This document shows positions 1 to 5,539 of a stretch of DNA of 11,191 nucleotides, one piece after another. The stretch lies in assembly GCA_012521315.1 (NCBI GenBank), contig JAAYMP010000070.1:1-11191 (forward strand), read 5' to 3'. How positions within the stretch are numbered: position 1 is the stretch's first letter; each line of letters starts with the position of its first letter. Both the position numbers and the translations under genes were made by a program. The notes under the pieces were generated by a model. The model did no database searches and had not been told where the DNA came from. It saw only the letters and a list, made by a program, of their open reading frames with translations. Source of the DNA: Bacillota bacterium (GTDB taxonomy: Bacteria > Bacillota > UBA4882 > UBA10575).

Positions 1-1
1 A

Positions 2-883
2 CGCCGAACCGGATTAAACAAGGCTGAAACCGCCGGAACCGCGCCGGAGACCAAAACATCCGCAACGCCCCCACGGACTGAACCTGCCGGTCATGCCGGA
101 AAAACAGGGGAGGTTCGCCCGGCGGAAGGAGAAAGCGTAGCGACTAGCGCAAGGGAGATTACCGAAATGGTAAACACCCTTCAAACGGAAGAAGACGCCA
201 CCCACTCCGAGTCCGTGAGAACGGAAAAGGCCGTAACGGGCCGGCAGAGGGTCCGCCCGGAGGAAGCGGACGGCCACGACGGTTTGGAAGTCCGGTCGGT
301 AATGCCGGAACGCCAGCCGAAAACGGTCCTCAAGGCGGGAAGAGCTAAACCCAATGACGGGTGGCTTGGCCAGACCTTTAGTCAGATGGCGGGTGAAGCC
401 ATACACCACAAAGGGGGCGTGGCAGGCACCGTCGCGTCGCCGGAACCCTTTGCTCCGGTAATCGCCAGGGAAGATTTGGCCGCCCAGATTGTGCGCGGTG
501 CCCGTCTCATGGTGAAGGACGGGGTGACCAAGATCCAAATTCAGTTGGAGCCGGCGGAACTGGGTAAACTGGAACTCTCCCTCGTGGTGGAACGGGATAT
601 GGTCGCGGCGCGGTTCGTCGCGGAAACCCAGGGCGTTCAATCCTTGATTGAAGCGAATTTACCGCAGCTCCGGGCGGCCTTGGAGGAAGCCGGGATGCAG
701 GTCGATCTCTTGCAGGTGAGCGTGCAAACCGGAACCGGTTCCCAGCAGCCGAACCAGAACATGGCCGGTGGTGACCAGTTCCAAAAACGGACAGGCTGGA
801 ACCCTGCCATCGAGATGTTCGTGGTCGAAGAGCCAATCTTCGGAGAGGAAGCCTGGCACGGGATGATTAACCTGAGAATCTAA
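2..883 (+). CDS. fliK: Flagellar hook-length control protein FliK, C-terminal part (5' end outside window)
   Basis: The reading frame is open to the left edge, so this is the last 293 residues of a longer protein. The first roughly 150 residues are polar, Pro/Ala/Glu/Thr-rich and low in complexity, as expected for the disordered ruler part of FliK. The folded C-terminal Flg_hook domain lies at about fragment residues 165-245; it contains the family hallmark LEPAELGKLEL (about 182-192) and the following segment with VAETQGVQ and LPQLRAALEEAG. In the family this domain contacts FlhB and switches export from hook subunits to filament subunits when the hook is complete. An ATG at 167 lies inside the frame but would cut an uninterrupted coding frame, so it is probably not the start. 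flgD follows after 19 bases. Family assignment is secure from the C-terminal domain and context; the N-terminal part is too variable to recognise by itself. Confidence 0.93.
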   Translation, partial: RRTGLNKAETAGTAPETKTSATPPRTEPAGHAGKTGEVRPAEGESVATSAREITEMVNTLQTEEDATHSESVRTEKAVTGRQRVRPEEADGHDGLEVRSVMPERQPKTVLKAGRAKPNDGWLGQTFSQMAGEAIHHKGGVAGTVASPEPFAPVIAREDLAAQIVRGARLMVKDGVTKIQIQLEPAELGKLELSLVVERDMVAARFVAETQGVQSLIEANLPQLRAALEEAGMQVDLLQVSVQTGTGSQQPNQNMAGGDQFQKRTGWNPAIEMFVVEEPIFGEEAWHGMINLRI

Positions 884-902
884 GCGGAGAGGAGGTGAAA
901 GG

Positions 903-1496
903 ATGATTACAGCAGTAGGCAGCGGGGACAACAGCCGGGCCGTAATCGGTACCGCCAACGACTTTCTGGGTAAGGACGCCTTTCTAAACTTGCTGGTGAT
1001 GGAGCTCCGCTACCAGGATCCGTTGGACCCGATGAAAGACCGGGACTTTATCGCCCAGATGGCTCAGTTCTCCGCGTTGGAGCAGATGCAGAACCTCTAC
1101 CGTGTTAGCGAGCTCCAACAAGCAACGGCGATGCTCGGCCGCGCGGTAATTGCCCAAGAGTTCTATGAAGACGGGTTGGCCGAGATGGTCTACGGCCAAG
1201 TCACCGGCGTCCGAAGCTACGGTGGACAAACCTACTTAATGTTGGACAGCGGGCGGGAGATCCGATCCGACCAGGTCATTTCGGTGATGGATGCGAAGGG
1301 CTTGGAGCAGTATCTGTCCGGACTTGTTGGCCGGAAAGCTTATGTCCGTGTTTTTAACGAATTCGGGGAAGTCGTTGACTTTAAGGATGTGCTGGTTACC
1401 GGTTACCGGTTGAAAAACGGTGAACCTTACATCGTTTATCACAATGGAGATGGCGAGGAAGAGGCGCCCCTGGCCGACGTCTGGGGAGTTGCTTAG
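903..1496 (+). CDS. flgD: Flagellar hook assembly (cap) protein FlgD
   Basis: The 197-residue product carries the highly conserved FlgD N-terminal block: LGKDAFLNLL at 22-31, then RYQDPLDP at 36-43 and FIAQMAQFSALEQM at 49-62. FlgD forms the temporary cap at the tip of the growing hook and promotes FlgE polymerisation outside the cell. The protein is short compared with enterobacterial FlgD; the part after about residue 85 looks like the small beta-rich region found in Bacillota versions. The ATG at 903 is preceded by a strong ribosome binding site (GGAGG at 891-895, 7-base spacing), immediately after the fliK stop. No signal peptide is visible, as expected for a substrate of the flagellar type III export system. 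Confidence 0.96.
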   Translation: MITAVGSGDNSRAVIGTANDFLGKDAFLNLLVMELRYQDPLDPMKDRDFIAQMAQFSALEQMQNLYRVSELQQATAMLGRAVIAQEFYEDGLAEMVYGQVTGVRSYGGQTYLMLDSGREIRSDQVISVMDAKGLEQYLSGLVGRKAYVRVFNEFGEVVDFKDVLVTGYRLKNGEPYIVYHNGDGEEEAPLADVWGVA

Positions 1497-1507
1497 GGGG
1501 GATAACA

Positions 1508-1903
1508 ATGAACGAACGAATCATTCCGCCAATTTCACCGGTAACGCAAACACCCAGGGTTACCCCGCCGGAGCGCCGAACGGTACCGAAGCCTGGCCCG
1601 ACCGGCGATTTCCAGAAAATCCTCGAGTCGAAATTGGGCGCCGAGATCAAGATCTCCGCCCATGCGCAGAAACGCATGATGGAACGGGGGATTACCCTTT
1701 CCCCGCAGGAGATGGCGGGTATTCGGGAGGCCGTCCAGAAAGCCCAAGCGAAGGGGTGTAAAGAATCCCTGGTGGTCTTGGACCAGGTTGCGTTGGTGGT
1801 TAGTGTGGAAAACCGGACCGTGATTACCGCGGTGGATGCCCGCAGTTTAAAAGAGAATGTCTTTACCAATATCGACAGTGCGGTTTTTGTCCAGAACAAT
1901 TAG
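1508..1903 (+). CDS. Uncharacterised flagellar operon protein (TIGR02530 / putative flagellar family)
   Basis: A 131-residue protein between flgD and flgE. Its position and its conserved C-terminal two-thirds match the family described as 'flagellar operon protein' (TIGR02530), known in several Bacillota and some other phyla and without an assigned molecular function. Residues 1-45 are Pro/Arg-rich and look unstructured. The conserved part starts with SAHAQKRMMERGI (50-62), continues with a likely helix (EMAGIREAVQKAQAKG, 68-83) and then beta-type stretches KESLVVL (85-91), VALVVSV (94-100) and NRTVITAVD (102-110). There is no signal peptide or membrane segment, so it acts in the cytoplasm or is exported by the flagellar system. 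The ATG follows a G-rich ribosome binding site (AGGGGGG, 1495-1501), 11 bases after the flgD stop. A role in hook assembly is inferred only from the neighbours. Confidence 0.88.
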   Translation: MNERIIPPISPVTQTPRVTPPERRTVPKPGPTGDFQKILESKLGAEIKISAHAQKRMMERGITLSPQEMAGIREAVQKAQAKGCKESLVVLDQVALVVSVENRTVITAVDARSLKENVFTNIDSAVFVQNN

Positions 1904-2007
1904 GCTGGACCTCCTTGAGGAAGCCTCAGTCCTCCAAACGACGGCGGAGGACCGGACAAAACCCACTTTCGGAAGGAAAATGGGAAGAAGAGGAGGTTGA
2001 TTTTAAA
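1904..2007 (+). promoter_or_regulatory. Structured flgE leader able to sequester the flgE ribosome binding site
   Basis: This 104-base gap is the longest in the operon. Read as RNA it offers four nested helices. The closing helix pairs 1908-1915 with 1991-1998 (seven Watson-Crick pairs and one G-U) and includes the flgE Shine-Dalgarno sequence AGGAGG (1991-1996). Inside it are a hairpin at 1916-1928 (5 bp, AAG loop), one at 1929-1952 (7 bp, GTCCTCC with GGAGGAC) and one at 1962-1984 (CCCA and TTTC with GAAA and TGGG, one mismatch, loop GGAAG). The segment ACCTCCTT (1909-1916) equals the core anti-Shine-Dalgarno of 16S rRNA. The strand 1908-1915 lies 5-12 bases after the upstream stop, so a terminating ribosome could melt it and free the flgE start. 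The pairings are seen in the sequence; the regulatory role is inferred. Confidence 0.45.
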
Positions 2008-3246
2008 ATGATGCGTTCCATGTTTGCCGGAGTCTCCGGGCTCCGGAACCATCAAACGCGGATGGATGTGATCGGCAACAATATCGCCAACGTGAATACG
2101 GTTGGTTACAAAACCAGCCGGGTTACCTTTGCGGATGCGCTTTCGCAAACGTTGCGGGGGGCAACCGCACCCCATGGCAACCGGGGGGGGATTAACCCGC
2201 AACAAGTCGGTATTGGGGTAACCCTCTCCAGTATCGACGTGATCCATAGCCCCGGGAACTTACAGACCACCGGGGTCAATACCGACCTGGCCATCCAGGG
2301 CAACGGCTTTTTCATGCTGGGCGGTGTTGGGAACCTACAAGATCAACAATATTATTATACCCGGGCCGGAAACTTCAACATGGATATCTCGGGCCGTCTG
2401 GTTTACAGTAACGGCCTGCAGTTACTCGGGTGGATCGCCGATATTGACGGAACGATTAATACGGCCGGTAATCCAACGGGGATTACTTTACCGGTCGGGA
2501 GCTCAATTGACCCCAGGGCCACTTCGGAACTGAACTTAACCGGTAATTTGAACTCCTCGGCTGCGATCGGCGAGAGCTTCATCCGGAACATGCAAGTCTT
2601 TGATTCCTTGGGTGTGCCCCATACCATCCAAATTGTTTTTACCAAGACGGCGGTGGGCGAGTGGGACTGGGAAGCCCAAGACAGTGCCGGGAACCCACTC
2701 CCTGGTGCCTCCGGAACACTTAATTTTGATACCATTGGTCATCTCCCGGCGGGAACAACCGGCTCGATTACAGGTTGGGCGACCGGGTCGGGAGCGGATG
2801 CTCTCAATATTACAATTGACTTTTCGAGCATTACCCAACACCATGCCGACGAATCGACTTTGGCTTACGAGCAGGATGGTTACCGCATGGGGTATTTGGA
2901 CAGTTTCCGCGTTGACAGTGCGGGCCGGGTGATCGGCATCTTCACGAACGGGTTGACCAGAACCGTGGCGCAGATTGCCATCGCCACTTGCACCAACCCG
3001 GCCGGCCTCGAAAAGATGGGAGACACCATGTTCCGGGAGACCAACAACTCCGGGACAATCCAGATCAATCTTCCCGGGGTTGGCGGTGCCGGGATGATTA
3101 CCGCGGGGGCTTTGGAGATGTCCAACGTCGATCTTTCGCAGGAGTTTACGGATATGATCGTGACCCAACGGGGTTTCCAGGCGAACTCACGGATCATCAC
3201 GACCTCCGACGAAATGCTCCAGGAGTTGGTGAACCTTAAACGGTAA
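2008..3246 (+). CDS. flgE: Flagellar hook protein FlgE
   Basis: 412 residues with the rod/hook family termini. N-terminal D0 segment: RSMFAGVSGLRNHQTRMDVIG and NNIANVNTVGYKTSR within residues 3-38, followed by SPGNLQTTGVNTDLAIQGNG (81-100), the FlgE/F/G signature. C-terminal D0 segment: GALEMSNVDLSQEF (367-380) and VTQRGFQANSRIITTSDEML (385-404). The middle holds variable, surface-exposed domains. The size fits a hook protein rather than FlgF or FlgG (about 250-270 residues). The start is set at ATG 2008 because AGGAGG (1991-1996) precedes it and the D0 helix begins there; an in-frame TTG at 1915 would add a 31-residue basic/acidic tail unlike the family. A single cysteine, C328, sits in IATCTNPAGLEK, where Phe is usual. 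FlgE is exported without a cleaved signal and polymerises into the universal joint. Confidence 0.96.
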   Translation: MMRSMFAGVSGLRNHQTRMDVIGNNIANVNTVGYKTSRVTFADALSQTLRGATAPHGNRGGINPQQVGIGVTLSSIDVIHSPGNLQTTGVNTDLAIQGNGFFMLGGVGNLQDQQYYYTRAGNFNMDISGRLVYSNGLQLLGWIADIDGTINTAGNPTGITLPVGSSIDPRATSELNLTGNLNSSAAIGESFIRNMQVFDSLGVPHTIQIVFTKTAVGEWDWEAQDSAGNPLPGASGTLNFDTIGHLPAGTTGSITGWATGSGADALNITIDFSSITQHHADESTLAYEQDGYRMGYLDSFRVDSAGRVIGIFTNGLTRTVAQIAIATCTNPAGLEKMGDTMFRETNNSGTIQINLPGVGGAGMITAGALEMSNVDLSQEFTDMIVTQRGFQANSRIITTSDEMLQELVNLKR

Positions 3247-3256
3247 GCTCGGCTAA

Positions 3257-3286
3257 GGTGAGGGGGTAAGGGAACGCCCCCTCACC
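3257..3286 (+). terminator. Strong hairpin between flgE and flbD (attenuator or mRNA-stability element)
   Basis: A perfect 10-bp inverted repeat, GGTGAGGGGG (3257-3266) and CCCCCTCACC (3277-3286), with a 10-base loop, starts 10 bases after the flgE stop. What follows (ACTGATTATTATTAACT) is AT-rich but has no run of T, so it is not a canonical Rho-independent terminator. Because no clear promoter is seen between it and flbD, full termination would silence the downstream genes. Partial termination or protection of the upstream hook mRNA end against exonucleases is more plausible, allowing more flgE than stator mRNA. The inverted repeat is certain; the function is inferred. Confidence 0.5.
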
Positions 3287-3328
3287 ACTGATTATTATTA
3301 ACTATGACAAGAAGGGTGGGTATGTCAC

Positions 3329-3550
3329 TTGATTATAGTTACCCGGTTCAGCGGCGAACAATTCTGGGTCAATCCCCACCTCATTGAATTTATGGAAGAG
3401 ACGCCTGATACGGTGATCTCGCTCGTCACCGGAAAAAAGATCGTGGTGAAAGAGAGCGCGGCCGAGGTCAGGGAAAAGATCATTGCCTACCGCCGACAAC
3501 TGGACGAAGGCGGCCGGGAATGGGTTTCAACAGAGAATCGAGGTGAATAA
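3329..3550 (+). CDS. flbD: FlbD/SwrD family flagellar protein
   Basis: A 73-residue protein of the FlbD family (SwrD, formerly YlzI, in Bacillus subtilis). It shows the family pattern IIVTRFSGEQFWVN (2-15), LIEFMEETPDTVISL (18-32) and TGKKIVVKES (34-43), followed by a charged C-terminal helix. It is a small cytoplasmic protein with no membrane segment. In B. subtilis SwrD is needed for full swarming and raises flagellar motor torque, which fits its place directly before motAB here. It is unrelated to the Caulobacter transcription factor also called FlbD. The start is a TTG at 3329, preceded by AAGGGTGGG (about 3312-3320, 8-base spacing); a nearby ATG at 3322 is out of frame. motA starts 2 bases after the stop. 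Confidence 0.93.
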   Translation: MIIVTRFSGEQFWVNPHLIEFMEETPDTVISLVTGKKIVVKESAAEVREKIIAYRRQLDEGGREWVSTENRGE

Positions 3551-3552
3551 CG

Positions 3553-4353
3553 TTGGATCTGGCAACAATCATTGGTTTGGTTGTCGGGACCTTTTTAATC
3601 CTCCTCGGTTGTTCCGGGGGGAGTCTCAGCATGTTAGCTGGGTTTTTGAGTTTGAATTCGGTTTATATCACCATCGGGGGCTCCTTTACCGCCATGCTGA
3701 TCAATTTTCCGCTGGAGCGGTTTGTGAAAGCATTCAAGAGTATACGGTGGGCGTTTTTTTCCCAGACCTATTCGATGGAAGACATCATCAATACCCTGGT
3801 CCGGTACGCCGAAAAGGCAAGACGGGAGGGTCTCCTGGCCCTGGAGGACGAGATCGCCAATTCGTCCGATGGATTTTTGAAAAAAGGGATCCAGTTGGTG
3901 GTGGACGGGACTGACCCGGAGTTGGTGAAGAATATCTTGCAGATCGAAATCGGCTTCCTTGAAGAACGGCATAACGAGAACAAAGCTTTCTGGGAGACCT
4001 GGGGATCACTGGCGCCGTCTTTCGGTTTGGTCGGGACGATCATCGGCCTCATTCAGATGTTGAGGAATTTGGATGATCCCAGTACGGTTGGGCCGGCGAT
4101 GGCGGTGGCCCTCTTGACGACTTTATACGGGGCCTTCATGGCCTATTTCCTCTTCAACCCGTTGGCGGCCAAATTGGGCATCCGTAGTCAAGAGGAGGTC
4201 ATGATCCGGCAGGTGATGGTCGAAGGAATCCTTTCGGTCCAAGCCGGTGAAAACCCGCGGATTGTTGAAGAAAAGCTCAAATCCTTCCTCCCGCCGGCGC
4301 GACGGCATAAGGTAGGGCGGGACCGGATGGAAGGAGTTGGGCTCAATGTATAA
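3553..4353 (+). CDS. motA: Flagellar motor stator protein MotA
   Basis: 266 residues with four predicted membrane segments (about 3-20, 28-50, 150-170 and 182-203) and the large cytoplasmic loop between the second and third, as in all MotA/PomA proteins. The loop contains ARREGLLALEDE (89-100), the family segment with charged Arg and Glu residues that face FliG. The third segment begins SLAPSFGLVGTIIGLI (152-167) and the fourth contains TTLYGAFMAYFLFNPLA (189-205), with the conserved prolines P155 and P203. With MotB it forms the ion-conducting stator that drives rotation. The TTG start at 3553 has GAGGTG (3540-3545) 7 bases upstream, inside the end of flbD. The stop overlaps the motB start by 8 bases, suggesting coupled translation that keeps the subunits in ratio. 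Confidence 0.96.
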   Translation: MDLATIIGLVVGTFLILLGCSGGSLSMLAGFLSLNSVYITIGGSFTAMLINFPLERFVKAFKSIRWAFFSQTYSMEDIINTLVRYAEKARREGLLALEDEIANSSDGFLKKGIQLVVDGTDPELVKNILQIEIGFLEERHNENKAFWETWGSLAPSFGLVGTIIGLIQMLRNLDDPSTVGPAMAVALLTTLYGAFMAYFLFNPLAAKLGIRSQEEVMIRQVMVEGILSVQAGENPRIVEEKLKSFLPPARRHKVGRDRMEGVGLNV

Positions 4354-5053
4354 GAAGAAACCGGAAGCACGGCCGCGTGGCGCTCCGGCGTGGATGACCA
4401 CCTATTCGGATCTGGTCACCAACCTGTTGACCTTTTTTGTCCTCTTGTTTGCCTTCTCCAACGTGAACGCGGACAAATACGAAAAGATTGCCGCTTCTTT
4501 AAAGACGGTTTTCAGCGGTTCCCCCGGCGTCGTGTACGGCGGGAAGTATCCATTGGGCGAACAGATGCCTTTTGAGATCTCCTCAATCATCAACGACGAG
4601 TTTCGCGAGGTCTATCAGGAGATCGAAGCCATGCTGGCGGAGGAAGGCGTGGGGGCGGCGGTGGAGATCTTCCAGGAGGAACGGGGGATGGTCATCAGTT
4701 TCAAAGAGAAGATCTTTTTTGACCTTGGCTCGGCCGAGCTGCGACCTGAGGCGCGTAGTCTGCTCCGCCGGGTCGGCCGGGTCCTGGCTGTTGACGACCA
4801 CGATATCCGGGTGGAGGGACACACCTGCGATTTGCCGATCCGCAGCCGGGCCTTCCCGTCCAACTGGGAGCTTTCGACCTCCCGGGCGACGAATGTCACC
4901 CGTTTTCTCATCGATCAAGCGGGAATTGGGCCATGGCGACTGGGGGCGACCGGTTACGCCGAATTCAGACCGATTGCGCCCAATGATTCGGAAGAAAACA
5001 GGGTACGCAACCGGAGAGTCGATCTTCTTCTACTCTCCAGGAATAATTTATAG
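4346..5053 (+). CDS. motB: Flagellar motor stator protein MotB (OmpA-like domain)
   Basis: 235 residues. A basic N-terminus and the PAWMTTYSDLVTNLLTFFVL segment (14-33) form the single membrane helix; D22 is the ion-binding aspartate essential in the family. A plug/linker region follows (about 40-110), then a C-terminal OmpA-like peptidoglycan-binding domain (about 115-230) with FFDLGSAELRPEA (124-136), VEGHT (156-160), SNWELSTSRA (172-181) and NRVRNRRVDLLLL (218-230). The usual GHTD motif reads GHTCD here, so Cys161 takes the position of the normal peptidoglycan-contacting Asp and Asp162 follows. ATG 4346 is chosen because AAGGAG (4331-4336) lies 9 bases upstream; an in-frame TTG at 4337 touches that site and cannot use it. 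I cannot tell from sequence whether the coupling ion is H+ or Na+. Confidence 0.95.
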   Translation: MYKKKPEARPRGAPAWMTTYSDLVTNLLTFFVLLFAFSNVNADKYEKIAASLKTVFSGSPGVVYGGKYPLGEQMPFEISSIINDEFREVYQEIEAMLAEEGVGAAVEIFQEERGMVISFKEKIFFDLGSAELRPEARSLLRRVGRVLAVDDHDIRVEGHTCDLPIRSRAFPSNWELSTSRATNVTRFLIDQAGIGPWRLGATGYAEFRPIAPNDSEENRVRNRRVDLLLLSRNNL

Positions 5054-5064
5054 GTGGGATCAGC

Positions 5065-5526
5065 ATGTCAGAAAAAAACGGAAAAGCGAATCAGGTCATC
5101 ATTACCATCACCGTCTGTCTTTTGATCTTCTTTGCGGCGGTGTTCAGTGCCACCATGTTTTTCATCTATAAGATCATCCCGGCTAAAGAGCGGTATACAA
5201 AGGTGACCGCCGGGACCGAAGTCAAGTATCTCATGCCCTTGGGGGAAGAGGTGGTGGTCAATTTGGCCGATCCCCTCAAGCAAAAATACCTCCGGCTCAA
5301 TTTTACCTTGGTTTTGGATTCCGAAGAGACCCAATTAGAGATCGATAAACGAAAAGCGCAAGTACGGGACATTGTGATCCGGATCTGCCGGGTGAAAACT
5401 TCGGAAGAATTAAGGGAAAAAGAAGGAAATACCAATTTGCGCAACGAAATAATTACTGCTATCAACGATATTTTGCCGGTGGGAAAAGTGCTCGATATTT
5501 TCTTCACCGATTTTATTGTAACGTAA
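5065..5526 (+). CDS. fliL: Flagellar basal body-associated protein FliL
   Basis: 153 residues: a short polar N-terminus, one hydrophobic membrane helix at about 11-37, and an extracytoplasmic domain with the FliL features GEEVVVNLADP (60-70), KYLRLNFTLVLD (74-85), a long charged helix (89-109) and the C-terminal LPVGKVLDIFFTDFIV (137-152). FliL surrounds the stator and helps it stay active under load; the C-terminal block is the best-conserved part of the family. The gene sits between motB and fliM, as in many Bacillota. ATG 5065 has AGGTGG (5052-5057) 7 bases upstream, overlapping the motB stop codon. The next gene begins 13 bases after the stop. Confidence 0.94.
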   Translation: MSEKNGKANQVIITITVCLLIFFAAVFSATMFFIYKIIPAKERYTKVTAGTEVKYLMPLGEEVVVNLADPLKQKYLRLNFTLVLDSEETQLEIDKRKAQVRDIVIRICRVKTSEELREKEGNTNLRNEIITAINDILPVGKVLDIFFTDFIVT

Positions 5527-5539
5527 CGGGGGTGGCGCT

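Noticed and set aside
14..640. Long open frame on the minus strand opposite fliK (and a similar one at 2536-3168 opposite flgE)
   Set aside because: They mirror genuine conserved genes, have no recognisable domain, and are expected by-products of the codon use of the plus-strand genes.
167..883. fliK as a complete gene starting at ATG 167
   Set aside because: The frame stays open to the left edge with the same low-complexity composition, FliK is normally longer than 238 residues, and no good ribosome binding site precedes 167.
1915..2007. In-frame TTG giving FlgE a 31-residue N-terminal extension
   Set aside because: The extra residues are highly charged and unlike the FlgE D0 start; the TTG has no ribosome binding site, whereas ATG 2008 has AGGAGG upstream and begins at the conserved helix.
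1904..2007. Cyclic di-GMP riboswitch in the flgE leader
   Set aside because: The conserved core sequences of the known class I riboswitch are not seen, and the pairing pattern is different.
2437..2444. GCCGATAT, a perfect sigma-28/sigma-D -10 sequence inside flgE
   Set aside because: No TAAA element is found at the 12-16 base spacing upstream, and the bases simply encode Ala-Asp-Ile in a conserved coding region.
3322..3324. ATG 3322 as the flbD start
   Set aside because: It is not in the flbD frame and opens only a very short frame.
3303..3340. Possible sigma-A promoter before flbD (ATGACA and ATTATA-like boxes)
   Set aside because: The spacing is over 20 bases and the -10 box lies within the first codons of flbD; too weak to claim.
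4337..4345. TTG 4337 as the motB start
   Set aside because: It touches the AAGGAG ribosome binding site (4331-4336) with no spacing; ATG 4346 has proper spacing.
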